Shown here: positions 1-8,250 of the stretch, piece after piece
How positions within the stretch are numbered: position 1 is the first letter of the stretch
Layout: each line of letters opens with the position of its first letter
From: Bradyrhizobium sp. RD5-C2
GTDB taxonomy: Bacteria > Pseudomonadota > Alphaproteobacteria > Rhizobiales > Xanthobacteraceae
Assembly (NCBI RefSeq): GCF_019972155.1
Contig: NZ_BOVL01000007.1
Span: forward strand, 355,843 to 419,842
Reading direction: 5' to 3'
DNA length: 64,000 nucleotides
Translations under genes and position numbers: made by a program
Notes under the pieces: model-generated
The model's input: only the letters and a program-made list of their open reading frames with translations
The model's database searches: none
Told to the model about the DNA's origin: nothing

Positions 1-393
1 AAGGGGCTCGCTGACGTCATCGTGTCGGAAGGCTTCAGCGGCAATATCGCGCTCAAGGCCGCCGAGGGAACCGCGCGCCAGATGTTCACGCTGTTGCGCG
101 AGGCGATGTCGTCGAGCTTGCTGGCGCGGATCGGTTACCTGTTTGCCCGCGGCGCGTTCCAGAAGCTGCGCGACAAGCTCGATCCCAACAAGTCGAATGG
201 CGGCCTGCTGCTCGGCCTGAACGGCGTGGTGGTCAAGAGCCATGGCGGCACCAACGCGGAAGGCTTTGCCTATGCGGTGGATGTTGGCTATGAGATGGCC
301 CACTACGATCTCCTCACCAAGATCAATCAGATGCTCAACCGTGACGGCGGCGCCCTGGCAAAGGCGCAGACCGCGCAGGAGGCTGTCTCGTGA
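1..393 (+). CDS. plsX: Phosphate acyltransferase PlsX, C-terminal part (5' end outside window)
   Basis: The reading frame is open from base 1 and gives the last 130 residues of PlsX, which makes acyl-phosphate from acyl-ACP for phospholipid synthesis at the membrane. The segment [15 protein letters not shown] followed by AAEGTAR is the characteristic PlsX core, and [16 protein letters not shown] with [12 protein letters not shown] is its conserved C-terminal part. The stop codon overlaps the GTG start of fabH by four bases (GTGA), so the two genes are translationally coupled. plsX-fabH is a very widely conserved gene pair. Only the C-terminus can be judged here. Confidence 0.95.
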   Translation, partial: KGLADVIVSEGFSGNIALKAAEGTARQMFTLLREAMSSSLLARIGYLFARGAFQKLRDKLDPNKSNGGLLLGLNGVVVKSHGGTNAEGFAYAVDVGYEMAHYDLLTKINQMLNRDGGALAKAQTAQEAVS

Positions 394-1367
394 CTACGAT
401 ACGTTCGGTAGTGCTCGGCTGCGGCTCATATTTGCCGGAGCGGGTTTTGACCAATGCCGAACTGGCTCAGCGCATCGATACGTCGGATGACTGGATCGTG
501 CAGCGCACCGGTATCAGCGAGCGGCACATCGCGGCCGATGACGAGTTCACCTCGCATCTCGCGATCAATGCCGCGCGCGCCGCGCTCGCCGATGCCAAGA
601 TCGACGCCCAGTCGATCGACCTGATCGTGCTGGCGACCTCGACGCCCGACAACACCTTTCCGGCGACCGCGGTCGCGGTCCAGCACGCGCTCGGCATCAA
701 CCACGGCGTCGCGTTCGATCTGCAGGCGGTGTGCTCCGGCTTCGTGTTTGCGCTGACCACCGCGGACAATTTCCTGCGCGCCGGCGCCCACAAGCGGGCG
801 CTGGTGATCGGCGCCGAAACCTTCTCGCGCATCCTCGACTGGAACGACCGCGGCACCTGCGTGCTGTTCGGCGACGGCGCCGGCGCGGTGGTGCTGGAAG
901 CGCAGCAGCATTCCGGCACGACGGACGATCCCGGCGTGCTGACGACGCATTTGCGCTCGGACGGACGCCACAAGTCGAAGCTGTTCGTCGATGGCGGTCC
1001 CGGCTCGACCAAGACGGTCGGTTATCTCCGGATGGAAGGCCGCGAGGTATTCAAGCACGCCGTCGGCATGATCACCGATGTGATCGTCGATGCATTCAAG
1101 GCCACCGGCTTTACCGCCGACGACATCAACTGGTTCATTCCGCACCAGGCCAACAAGCGAATCATCGATGCATCGGCCCACAAGCTGCATATTGCGCCGC
1201 AGAAGGTGGTCTTGACAGTCGACAAGCACGGCAACACCTCCGCGGCCTCGATCCCGCTGGCGCTGTCGGTCGCTGTGAAGGACGGACGGGTCAAGAAGGG
1301 CGATCTGGTGCTGTTCGAGGCGATGGGCGGCGGCTTCACCTGGGGCTCGGCGCTCGTCCGCTGGTAG
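390..1367 (+). CDS. fabH: Beta-ketoacyl-ACP synthase III (FabH)
   Basis: This 325-residue protein condenses acetyl-CoA with malonyl-ACP to start fatty-acid synthesis in the cytoplasm. The thiolase-fold catalytic triad is visible as Cys115 (in QAVCSGF), His252 (in [10 protein letters not shown]) and Asn282 (in KHGNTSAAS). The length is typical of the family. The GTG start overlaps the plsX stop (GTGA) and is preceded by AGGAGG at good spacing, which supports this start. A gap of about 130 bases separates it from ihfA. Confidence 0.97.
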   Translation: MTTIRSVVLGCGSYLPERVLTNAELAQRIDTSDDWIVQRTGISERHIAADDEFTSHLAINAARAALADAKIDAQSIDLIVLATSTPDNTFPATAVAVQHALGINHGVAFDLQAVCSGFVFALTTADNFLRAGAHKRALVIGAETFSRILDWNDRGTCVLFGDGAGAVVLEAQQHSGTTDDPGVLTTHLRSDGRHKSKLFVDGGPGSTKTVGYLRMEGREVFKHAVGMITDVIVDAFKATGFTADDINWFIPHQANKRIIDASAHKLHIAPQKVVLTVDKHGNTSAASIPLALSVAVKDGRVKKGDLVLFEAMGGGFTWGSALVRW

Positions 1368-1497
1368 CGCATCGTCAAAGAGTATCGGCAGGTTGCCGGC
1401 ATCTTTCCAGCGCGCGGATGCTGGTCGCTGTTGACCATTGCGCGCTAAGCTTTTAATTTCAGTCAAGAAATTGTTCGCCGAGAGTGCGGGGCAGGCG

Positions 1498-1833
1498 ATG
1501 ACCAATGGAACTGGAAAAACAGTGACGCGCGTCGATTTGTGCGAGGCGGTCTACCAAAAGGTAGGTCTGTCGCGCACGGAATCGTCGGCGTTTGTCGAGT
1601 TGGTGCTGAAGGAGATCACCGATTGCCTGGAAAAGGGCGAGACGGTGAAGCTGTCCTCATTCGGCTCCTTCATGGTGCGCAAGAAGGGCCAGCGTATCGG
1701 GCGCAATCCAAAGACCGGCACCGAGGTGCCGATCTCGCCGCGGCGTGTGATGGTGTTCAAGCCGTCGGCGATCCTGAAGCAGCGGATCAACGGCCATGTC
1801 GTCACCAATGGCGACGGCAGCAAGGCCGACTAG
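1498..1833 (+). CDS. ihfA: Integration host factor alpha subunit
   Basis: This 111-residue protein belongs to the HU/IHF family and is the alpha subunit of the DNA-bending heterodimer. Typical features are the N-terminal [10 protein letters not shown] helix, the [12 protein letters not shown] core, and the DNA-intercalating arm with [13 protein letters not shown] around residues 60-80. The frame is open further upstream to 1438, but the ATG at 1498 fits the family N-terminus and has a GGGGCAGG element just before it. It lies between fabH and a MerR regulator, an arrangement common in rhizobia. Confidence 0.95.
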   Translation: MTNGTGKTVTRVDLCEAVYQKVGLSRTESSAFVELVLKEITDCLEKGETVKLSSFGSFMVRKKGQRIGRNPKTGTEVPISPRRVMVFKPSAILKQRINGHVVTNGDGSKAD

Positions 1834-1834
1834 G

Positions 1835-1930
1835 GCGTTTTCAAGCGAAGTGGATACCCGGTTCGCGTGAAGAAGACGCGCCAAAACTAGAATCGAGGGC
1901 CCCGTTCCGATTCAACCGGAACGGAAGGGG
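1835..1930. repeat. Intergenic two-hairpin repeat, copy 1 (family A)
   Basis: This element of about 95 bases starts two bases after the ihfA stop. Its first arm begins GCGTTTTCAAGCGAAGTGG and closes with GAAGACGC. It is followed by a second hairpin with arms CCGTTCCG and CGGAACGG. The same layout recurs at 25013-25068 (first hairpin only) and 28687-28781. Weak reading frames across it are by-products of the repeat. Confidence 0.8.
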
Positions 1931-1961
1931 CTCTGGGCATTGAAGCCAGAGGAGCGGGCAT

Positions 1962-2558
1962 TTGGACAAGGCGCCGGATGCGTTCCGTACCATCAGCGAA
2001 GTCGCAGATGAGCTCGATATTCCCCAGCATGTGCTGAGATTCTGGGAAACGCGCTTCGCGCAGATCAAGCCGATGAAGCGCAGCGGCGGACGCCGCTATT
2101 ATCGCCCCGACGATGTCGACCTGCTCAAGGGCATCCGCCGGCTGCTCTACGGCGAGGGCTACACCATCCGCGGCGTGCAGCGGATACTGAAGGAGCATGG
2201 CATCAAGTCGGTGCAGGGCATCGCGGACCAGACCGCCGCCGTCTCGTTCGGCGCGGTCGAGGAGGCGGTCGGCAACAGCATGGCCGAGCCCGACGATCTC
2301 GAGAGCAATGATGGCCTCGATTTCGACGGCGAGGAGGGCGACGGCGACGAGGGGGGCATCGACTACCGATTCGTCGATCCCGACGAGGACCCGATCCTGT
2401 CGACCTACAAGAAGGCGCACGCCCATCCGGGCAAGGCGTCAGCCGCACCGCCGGTGCGTCCCTCCGTCCCTCCAGTGGACCGGGAAAAGCTCGAACGCGC
2501 GCTGCAGGAGCTGGTCGCCTGCCGGCAGCTGATCGATGCGGCGATGAAGGACGGCTGA
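1962..2558 (+). CDS. MerR-family transcriptional regulator
   Basis: This 198-residue protein has an N-terminal MerR-type winged helix. The features are [19 protein letters not shown], then [20 protein letters not shown] and the wing segment [10 protein letters not shown]. After about residue 85 the sequence is low-complexity and very acidic (repeated D/E/G, residues 105-130), then a C-terminal helix rich in Leu, Glu and Arg that could pair. There is no cysteine-based effector site. The start is TTG at 1962 with GGAG upstream; the nearby ATG is out of frame. The fabH-ihfA-merR order is typical of this lineage. The target genes are unknown. Confidence 0.88.
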   Translation: MDKAPDAFRTISEVADELDIPQHVLRFWETRFAQIKPMKRSGGRRYYRPDDVDLLKGIRRLLYGEGYTIRGVQRILKEHGIKSVQGIADQTAAVSFGAVEEAVGNSMAEPDDLESNDGLDFDGEEGDGDEGGIDYRFVDPDEDPILSTYKKAHAHPGKASAAPPVRPSVPPVDREKLERALQELVACRQLIDAAMKDG

Positions 2559-2657
2559 GCCAAGGAAGCTGCCATGGGGAACCGGGCCCCGGATTGCAGC
2601 CTTTAAGCGCCTGCGCCGCCTTGCGCGAACGCAGGATCGCAGCTAATGGAACGGCAT

Positions 2658-2735
2658 CGGAGCGTGGCGCAGCCCGGTTAGCGCACTAGTCTGGGAGACT
2701 AGGGGTCGGAGGTTCAAATCCTCTCGCTCCGACCA
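2658..2735 (+). tRNA. tRNA-Pro (anticodon GGG)
   Basis: A complete 78-base cloverleaf with encoded CCA. The acceptor arms are CGGAGCG and CGCTCCG, the D-arm is GCGC...GCGC, and the anticodon stem CTAGT/ACTAG encloses loop CTGGGAG with anticodon GGG. The T-arm is GGAGG-TTCAAAT-CCTCT. The first base C opposite G is characteristic of bacterial tRNA-Pro. Confidence 0.97.
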
Positions 2736-2797
2736 TTTTTCAAAGCATGCGATTTTGAAAGCATTCGGGCGTTGTTTGCGACCCGATGCGGCGATCG

Positions 2798-3310
2798 TCA
2801 GGTCTCGAGATCCATCGCGGCGATCAGGCATGCCTTTTCCATGCGGTTGTTGAGCATCGCAAGCTTGGCCGTGAACTCGGCCAGTTCGGGCTCGCTGAAT
2901 TCCTCGAACACGGTCTTCTTGAACGCCTTGTGCTGGTCGGCGAGGCCCGCCAGATGCTTTCGGGTCTTGTCGGTCAGCGACAGGCGGACCACGCGCGCAT
3001 CGGCCGGCGAGGACGCGCGGCGCAGCAGCTCCTTCTGCTCGAGCAGCTTGGACTGCGTGGTCACGAACGACGGATCGACGTGCAGCAGCTTCGACACCAC
3101 GTTGATCGGCACGCCGTCATCCTTGTCGAGGTCCGAGATCGCAATCAGGATCATCCATTGCGGACCGCTGACGCCAAGCGCCTTGCCCCAGAGCTGGCGG
3201 ACCCGTTCGAGATGCGAGTTGATGGACGAGATCTCGAGCGTAAAGCGCTTGATGATGTCGAGATTCTCGATGGCGCGCAGGCGCGCCTGATCCTTCCTGG
3301 TCACTGACAC
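2798..3310 (-). CDS. MarR-family transcriptional regulator
   Basis: This 170-residue winged-helix regulator has the MarR arrangement. An N-terminal dimerisation helix is followed by SGPQWMILIAISDL, the HTH PINVVSKLLHVDPSFVTTQSK and the wing ELLRRASSPADARVVRLSLT, then C-terminal helices. The frame stays open upstream to 3478. The GTG at 3310 is preferred because the strong Shine-Dalgarno AGGGAAGGGG precedes it at proper spacing. The upstream extension (rich in Arg, Lys, His) has no family similarity. It is divergent from the porin gene, but a 450-base gap separates them, so direct regulation is only a possibility. Confidence 0.85.
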   Translation of the reverse strand: MSVTRKDQARLRAIENLDIIKRFTLEISSINSHLERVRQLWGKALGVSGPQWMILIAISDLDKDDGVPINVVSKLLHVDPSFVTTQSKLLEQKELLRRASSPADARVVRLSLTDKTRKHLAGLADQHKAFKKTVFEEFSEPELAEFTAKLAMLNNRMEKACLIAAMDLET

Positions 3311-3761
3311 AGCTTCCCCTTCCCTAGGTGCCGACTCAGCTTTGTGCTGATTTATTTCTTGATTCCGGCGTCGACGGGACGTTTTTTCTAGTAAGTCGCT
3401 CAGGAAGGCAAGTGAACGTAATGCAATTATGATGCGTGTGTGACGATTGGACTTTTTGGGGTGCGACAAATTGGCCATGCAGGTAAGGGGCTTACGTCGA
3501 GCGTTGCTGGCGGGACACAGTGTGGCCGCATTCGCATTCCTGACTTTATAAACTATTTTGATTGGGCAACTCGCCCATGCATATTGAACCCGGCGGTAGG
3601 GGAATCTCGATCGTCCCGTTGCGGTGATCGTTCAAGTCCGTCGCACTCACAGATTGATCTGAGGGTGCGAGGTTTGGGGAAAACGGTCTTGGACAATGCG
3701 GGAGGATCACGGGGCGCTCGCGGCCCGGACTCTACGCATATGAGCAACTTGGAGGTTTAAT
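3311..3761. other. Long divergent intergenic region between marR-type gene and porin
   Basis: About 450 bases without a convincing gene. The left third is AT-rich and holds the marR leader. The middle has a further AT-rich patch around 3540-3560. The last 120 bases hold a stable hairpin listed separately. Reading frames that cross this stretch are short, arginine-rich and lack ribosome-binding sites. I could not identify a clear sigma-70 box pair for the porin. Confidence 0.6.
3642..3669 (+). promoter_or_regulatory. Hairpin in the presumed porin 5' leader
   Basis: The arms CGCACTC and GRGTGCG-type complement continue inward to CAGA-TTGA-TCTG. This gives about 11 pairs with one T-G wobble and one A-A mismatch around a four-base loop. 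It lies about 90 bases before the porin ATG and is not followed by a T run, so it is not a terminator. It may stabilise the mRNA or be an sRNA or ribosome-access element; that role is inference. Confidence 0.4.
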
Positions 3762-5300
3762 ATGAAATTGGCGAAGAGCCTTATTCTGGGCTCGGCCGCT
3801 GCGCTGGTCGCGGTCGGCGGGGCACAGGCAGCCGATCTTCCCGTTAAGGCCAAAGCGGTCGAATACGTGAAGGTTTGCTCTCTCTATGGTCCGGGCTTCT
3901 ACTACATCCCCGGCACCGACACCTGCATCAAGCTGGGCGGTTTCGTTCGTGCCGACGTGGTTGTGAACGGCAACAGCGTCTACGGCCCGAACGTCAACGG
4001 CGCCAGCGGTGCCAACAACCGCTTCACCAACGGCTACACTTGGCGTTCGCGTGAAGACTTCAACATCGACACCCGCACCGCGACCGAGTACGGCGTGGTC
4101 CGCACCTACTTCGACGCGGTGTTCACCTGGACCACGGACAGCTACGGTCCGGGCGCTGCCGCCGGTTCGACGATCTATTCGCCGATCGGCACGTCCTCTG
4201 CGCCGAACAACGCTGGCTCGGGCAACGTTGCCGCTGGTTCGGTCGGCGTCTACTACGCCTTCATCCAGTTCGCCGGCTTCACCATGGGTAAGGCGGTCTC
4301 GCAGTTCGCTGCTCCTTGGAACGGTTATCCGGGCAACAACTACGACGGTCTCGTCGGCGGCGTGAGCACCACCAACGGCATCAACCAGTTCACCTACACC
4401 GCACAGTTCGGCAACGGCGTGTCGCTGGCTCTGTCGGCGCAGGACCAGGCTGCCTACATGCAGGCTGGCGTGAACAACCTCTCGGTTGCCGGTGCTTACG
4501 GCTCGAGCGACTACGCTGGCACGATCGCGCCGGACTTCGTCGCTGCGCTCAAGGTCGACCAGGCTTGGGGCATCTTCCAGGCGTCGATCGCCGCGCATGA
4601 CAACCACGCAGCCTACTACGGCGGCACCGAGTTGACCGGTCATCCCGACGACAAGTGGGGCTGGGCTGGTGCGCTGGCCCTGTCGATCAAGAACATCCCG
4701 ACCGGACCTGGCGACACCATCAACATCCAGGGCGTCTACACGGACGGTGCGACCCGTTACAACATCCAGGAACTGGCCAGCCAGTTCAGCTCGGTCGCCA
4801 TCTACAGTGGTTCGAACCTCCCGGGTGCGTATGGCAGCGTCGGCTTCGGCACTGCGCCTGACACGGTGTTTGGCCCTGGTGGTCAGCAGCAGAGCGTCAA
4901 GACCTGGGGTATGCGCGGTGCGTACACCCACAACTGGGATCCCTACTGGAACACCAGCATCTACGGTGCTTACGCTGCGATCATGTACAACGACACGGCT
5001 AAGTCGCTCATCTGCGGCGTCGGCGGCGTCGGTGGCACGTTCCGCACCACCTTCGGTGGCGGCGCTGGCGTGACCAACTGCAACCCCGACTACAACATCG
5101 CGCAGGTCGGCTTGATCACCCGTTGGACCCCGGTCAAGAACCTGACCTTCTCGGCCGACGTGACGTACGTCCACCTCGACCAGAAGTATGCCGGCACGAT
5201 CACCACGGCGGCTGCTGCTGTCGGCAAGCCGACCGCGACCTACGAGCTGAAGGATCAGGACACTGTCCAGATGCTCTTCCGCGCTCAGCGCAACTGGTAA
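3762..5300 (+). CDS. Outer-membrane porin (Porin_2 family)
   Basis: This 512-residue protein starts with a Sec signal peptide (Lys-rich start, hydrophobic core, AQA cleavage near residue 23). The mature N-terminus carries the rhizobial Porin_2 hallmark of two cysteines in VKVCSLYGPGF and GTDTCIKLGGF, followed by repeated amphipathic beta strands and Gly/Asn/Tyr-rich loops. It should form a trimeric general diffusion pore in the outer membrane. The codon bias is strong and uniform, as expected of a highly expressed gene, and GGAGG precedes the ATG. It ends in Trp rather than the usual terminal Phe. A strong terminator follows. Confidence 0.95.
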   Translation: MKLAKSLILGSAAALVAVGGAQAADLPVKAKAVEYVKVCSLYGPGFYYIPGTDTCIKLGGFVRADVVVNGNSVYGPNVNGASGANNRFTNGYTWRSREDFNIDTRTATEYGVVRTYFDAVFTWTTDSYGPGAAAGSTIYSPIGTSSAPNNAGSGNVAAGSVGVYYAFIQFAGFTMGKAVSQFAAPWNGYPGNNYDGLVGGVSTTNGINQFTYTAQFGNGVSLALSAQDQAAYMQAGVNNLSVAGAYGSSDYAGTIAPDFVAALKVDQAWGIFQASIAAHDNHAAYYGGTELTGHPDDKWGWAGALALSIKNIPTGPGDTINIQGVYTDGATRYNIQELASQFSSVAIYSGSNLPGAYGSVGFGTAPDTVFGPGGQQQSVKTWGMRGAYTHNWDPYWNTSIYGAYAAIMYNDTAKSLICGVGGVGGTFRTTFGGGAGVTNCNPDYNIAQVGLITRWTPVKNLTFSADVTYVHLDQKYAGTITTAAAAVGKPTATYELKDQDTVQMLFRAQRNW

Positions 5301-5330
5301 TACCAGTTGATCTGATCACGATCTGACAGA

Positions 5331-5359
5331 ACCCCGGCAGGCAACTGCCGGGGTTTTTT
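5331..5359 (+). terminator. Rho-independent terminator of the porin gene
   Basis: A perfect nine-base stem CCCCGGCAG / CTGCCGGGG with loop GCAA is followed by six Ts. It begins 31 bases after the porin stop codon. Confidence 0.93.
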
Positions 5360-5453
5360 CTTCGACTGGAATAGGTAGCGGAAGATTGGCTGCGTCATTT
5401 CGGTCCAGGCGAACAACGAAGACGTGCCATGCGATTCATTCGCGGCAAATTTA

Positions 5454-5565
5454 TTTACTTACCTGATCTACTAAACTATATACGTGGCGGCCAACACATT
5501 GAATGATGGCTCTTAGCTCATGCTAAGCCTCCCAAACCTCCGGCAATGCCCTGCCGGAGGTTTTT
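5454..5565 (+). ncRNA. Candidate small RNA downstream of the porin (promoter, two hairpins, terminator)
   Basis: An AT-rich patch contains a sigma-70-like pair TTTACT (5454-5459), 17 bases, TATATA (5477-5482). About 30 bases later comes a hairpin CTTAGC-TCAT-GCTAAG (5512-5527). It is followed by a perfect nine-base stem CCTCCGGCA / TGCCGGAGG (5537-5560) with TTTTT. The upstream porin already has its own terminator, and no reading frame fits. The predicted transcript runs from about 5489 to 5565, roughly 77 nt. The hairpins and T run are seen directly; the existence of the RNA is inference. It could instead be a relic of a second porin copy. Confidence 0.5.
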
Positions 5566-6325
5566 GATTCAAGGCACCGGCCGCCGATCGCGACGCGTGC
5601 GGCCGTCGCAAACAGTTGCTCGCAAGCAGGGCTCACACCGTCTCGCCGATTCGACGCCGTCAAGATTTGACGGAATCGATCCGCAGTGCATTCTCGTTAC
5701 TCATGGGACGCTTCAAGAACAGCCGCCTGGCTCGGATGAGCAGCGGCCATTACTGCTTGATCCGGGATCTCGGGCTGGTGAAGGGCGGCAAGGGGTTGCG
5801 GCACCATGAAGTTGTCGTCGACTTCTCGTGGCGCGGCCTGCTCAAGCTTGTCTTGAGCGTTGCCACTGGCGTTCTGCGGCGGCGCGCGCCTGTGCAGATC
5901 GAGACAGCCGAATAGCGCGCGAGCGGTCCCGCGCTCCGACCTGGCGTTCACGGGGTTCGCGGACAAGCGTTCGAGATCGCGCGACATCATCTCAGCATCT
6001 GAGAGCGCGCATGCGATGACGATGTATCGTGCCACGCCGCTTCTGCGCTTGTCTGATCCGCGATCGCCATCAGCGTTGTTGCAACCATTCTGTTCCGGAT
6101 CTGCACGAGCAGTGTCTCCGCTTGTCGATATCGGATTGTTCGCTACGCGGAATGATTTCGATCTGCTGCCGGCGGCACACTTGCGCGCGATGAGTGGGCG
6201 CCGTTGCTGCGCGACAATTCGGTGATGTAGAGTGCCGCAGCCAAGCGGCTGCGGCTGCGATCCGCGCTCCAGCCGAAACCAAGAACAAGCAGGGCAAGAA
6301 GAATCAAGGAAGGAACGGATCTCAC
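5566..6325. other. Long intergenic stretch with no clearly supported gene
   Basis: About 760 bases between the candidate sRNA terminator and the SDR gene. Frames on both strands are short and Arg/Ala/Ser-rich, and none has a good ribosome-binding site. One possible small frame (5703-5915, plus) is listed separately at low confidence. Nothing else recognisable is seen; it could be decayed sequence. Confidence 0.5.
5703..5915 (+). CDS. Possible small protein of unknown function
   Basis: A frame of 70 codons starts at ATG 5703. It has a plausible amphipathic composition (basic N-terminus, then a Leu/Val-rich segment near residues 45-60). There is no strong Shine-Dalgarno sequence and no family I recognise, and the frame is open further upstream to a TTG at 5616. 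It is listed only because it is the most protein-like frame in a 760-base gap. It may be chance. Confidence 0.2.
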   Translation: MGRFKNSRLARMSSGHYCLIRDLGLVKGGKGLRHHEVVVDFSWRGLLKLVLSVATGVLRRRAPVQIETAE

Positions 6326-7288
6326 ATGAAGGATTTTGCCGGAAAGATTGCCGTCATCACCGGTGGCGGCACGGGCATGGGGCGCGAGCTGGCGCGGCAG
6401 CTCGTTGCTGAAGGATGCAATGTGGCGATGTGCGACGTCTCGATGGAAGCGATGGCCGAGACCAAGCGGCTGTGCGAGGTCGAGAAGCTGCCGCAGGGGC
6501 TGCGCATCACCACCCATGTCGCCGACGTCTCGATCGAGGACCACTACAAGCGCTTTCGCGATGAGCTGGTCGAGCAGCAGGCGACCGACAAGATTCATTT
6601 GCTGTTCAACAACGCCGGCATCGGCGGTGGCGGCAGCCTGTTCACCAACACGCGTGAGCAGTGGGAGCGCACCTTCAACATCTGCTGGGGTGGCGTCTAT
6701 CTCGGCGTCCGCACCTTCCTGCCGCTGCTGGTGAAGGCCGACGAGGCGCACATCGTCAACACCTCGAGCGTCAACGGCTTCTGGGCCTCGGTCGGCATGG
6801 GCGTATCGCACACCGCCTACAGCGCGGCGAAGTTCGCGGTGAAGGGATTCACGGAGGCTATGATCAACGATCTCCGCCTCAACGCGCCGCACGTCAAATG
6901 CTCGGTCGTGATGCCCGGCCACATCGGCACCTCGATCGTGTCGAACTCGCGCAAGGTGCAGAATGGCGCCGACCAGCTCAATCCCGACGAGCTCAGGCAG
7001 GCCCGCCAGCGTCTGCAAGGGCAGGGCATCGACGTCGCCAAGATGTCGGATGCCGACATCCAGCAGCTCGCGCTCGACCGTGCGCGTATCTTCCATGACG
7101 AGGCACCGACGACGGCCGCCGCCGCCGCCAAGATCATCCTCGACGGCGTGAAGGCCGATCGCTGGCGCATCCTGGTCGGTGACGATGCGCATCTGCTCGA
7201 CGAGCGCGTGCGCAACACCCCGGAGCAGGCCTACACGCCGGAGTTCTACCAGGGCATCGTGGCGGCGACCGGCTGGAAGGTCGGGTGA
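6326..7288 (+). CDS. Short-chain dehydrogenase/reductase
   Basis: This 320-residue classical SDR is a cytoplasmic NAD(P)-dependent oxidoreductase. The Rossmann motif TGGGTGMG lies at residues 12-19, NNAG near 95, the catalytic serine pair near 147, and the YSAAK active site gives Tyr165 and Lys169. The length exceeds the usual 250 because of an extension after residue 200, seen in SDRs acting on hydrophobic or polycyclic substrates. The ATG at 6326 is preferred over an upstream extension because AAGGAAGGAACGG precedes it. No operon partner is present, so the substrate cannot be assigned. Confidence 0.9.
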   Translation: MKDFAGKIAVITGGGTGMGRELARQLVAEGCNVAMCDVSMEAMAETKRLCEVEKLPQGLRITTHVADVSIEDHYKRFRDELVEQQATDKIHLLFNNAGIGGGGSLFTNTREQWERTFNICWGGVYLGVRTFLPLLVKADEAHIVNTSSVNGFWASVGMGVSHTAYSAAKFAVKGFTEAMINDLRLNAPHVKCSVVMPGHIGTSIVSNSRKVQNGADQLNPDELRQARQRLQGQGIDVAKMSDADIQQLALDRARIFHDEAPTTAAAAAKIILDGVKADRWRILVGDDAHLLDERVRNTPEQAYTPEFYQGIVAATGWKVG

Positions 7289-7361
7289 TCAGCGGTCCGG
7301 TTCTGATCGATCAGAACCGGACCTGCTCCCCGCTTCAACGCGGTGCGCGTCGCGCGAAACG

Positions 7362-7829
7362 CTACCCGCGGATCGCGCGCTGGCGTGATCCCGCCTGATA
7401 GGCGAGGCGATAATGCCCGGAGCAATAGGGCATGCCGCCGAGCGGCGTGTTGCCGCAAAAGCAGAAATCATCGGCGCCGGGTGTGCTGATCGGCCAACGG
7501 CAGCGCTGCTCGCTCAGCTCGAACAGCGAGCAGTTGTTGGCGCTGACGATCGGCGCATCGTCGGGCACTTGTTCGTAGACCGCCTGAAGTAACCGGAGCT
7601 GCTGCTTCGCGGTTGCCCGTTGCGCGGCGTGGGCGGTGGATTTCTTCCGCCTGGCCCGGCGTTCGTCCGGCGTCGTGCGCGTCAGGTTCAGCCGCGACAG
7701 CTTGCCGATCACCGCATTGCGGCTGACGCCGATATTGACGGCGATGTCGCGGCAGGAGAGGCCGGCTTCAAAGTAGATCTTGAGTTGGTCGACGCGCTCC
7801 GGCGTCCAGGTCGGTTCGATGGTAATCAT
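7362..7829 (-). CDS. GcrA-family cell-cycle-type regulator (paralogue)
   Basis: This 155-residue protein has the GcrA N-terminal helix-turn-helix (WTPERVDQLK then SRNAVIGKLSRL), a basic linker, and the C-terminal Cys/His segment (CRWPI, FCFCGNTP, PYCSGHYRLAYQ). GcrA in Caulobacter binds methylated promoters with sigma-70. The divergence here suggests a paralogue rather than the housekeeping copy. The ATG at 7829 gives the family start. An alternative TTG at 7880 would overlap the stop of the upstream small gene by four bases (TTGA), hinting at coupling between the two. Confidence 0.85.
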   Translation of the reverse strand: MITIEPTWTPERVDQLKIYFEAGLSCRDIAVNIGVSRNAVIGKLSRLNLTRTTPDERRARRKKSTAHAAQRATAKQQLRLLQAVYEQVPDDAPIVSANNCSLFELSEQRCRWPISTPGADDFCFCGNTPLGGMPYCSGHYRLAYQAGSRQRAIRG

Positions 7830-7876
7830 CTGACGGTTCCACGTTCTGTTGAACCGCCGCGCCGACGCGCGCGCCG

Positions 7877-8077
7877 TCAAGGCGTGCGGCCGTTGTCGCG
7901 GATTGCAAGCAACCCGTCCTTGATGGCGAGCCGAATGCCTTCCTCGATCAATGTCCGTGCGACGCCCGGGACGCTCGTGCCGTGGGTGCCCTGTCTCACC
8001 AGCTTCTCGAGGTAACCAATGGTCGAGAGCGCCAACGTGACCGGGACGCGGTCGGTTTCGGCCTTTTCTGTAGCCAT
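7877..8077 (-). CDS. Small ribbon-helix-helix-like protein, possible regulator
   Basis: This 66-residue protein has the layout of ribbon-helix-helix DNA-binding proteins. A short strand (VPVTLALS) is followed by a first helix (GYLEKLVRQG), a turn and a second helix (VARTLIEEGIRLAI). No toxin gene lies next to it; the downstream neighbour is the GcrA paralogue in the same direction. Two direct repeats 40-60 bases upstream would suit autoregulation. The fold assignment is from pattern alone and remains moderate. Confidence 0.6.
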   Translation of the reverse strand: MATEKAETDRVPVTLALSTIGYLEKLVRQGTHGTSVPGVARTLIEEGIRLAIKDGLLAIRDNGRTP

Positions 8078-8116
8078 GAGAAAACGCTTAACCCTGAACG
8101 CCTGTACTGAAAAGTA

Positions 8117-8136
8117 TCTATTTAGAGTCTATTTAG
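8117..8136. promoter_or_regulatory. Tandem direct repeat TCTATTTAG upstream of the small RHH-like gene
   Basis: Two copies of TCTATTTAG occur with an 11-base period (8117-8125 and 8128-8136), one helical turn apart. They lie in an AT-rich patch 40 bases upstream of the RHH-like start codon. Ribbon-helix-helix proteins often bind such one-turn tandem repeats to repress themselves. The repeat is seen directly; its role is inferred. Confidence 0.5.
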
Positions 8137-8250
8137 GAATGTGGCGGTCCGTCAAGCCATGGACTGCGAAACTGGACGCGCGGGTTCGCGCGCGCCGGAA
8201 GCTGGTTCCGGCGCGGCGCTGCTGTCAAATTTACTAGATAAATTAGTGAG

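Noticed and set aside
2643..2831. A minus-strand frame of 62 codons over the tRNA-Pro gene, encoding a sequence with EREDLNLRPL
   Set aside because: This is the well-known false protein produced by reading antisense to a tRNA. The cloverleaf explains the sequence fully.
3732..5174. A 480-codon minus-strand frame antisense to the porin
   Set aside because: It is Arg/Val/Asp-rich, lacks any family, and mirrors the codon bias of the porin. The porin with signal peptide and terminator is clearly real.
5697..6035. A minus-strand frame of 112 codons downstream of the porin
   Set aside because: No ribosome-binding site, no recognisable domain, and it competes with other weak frames in a probably non-coding gap.
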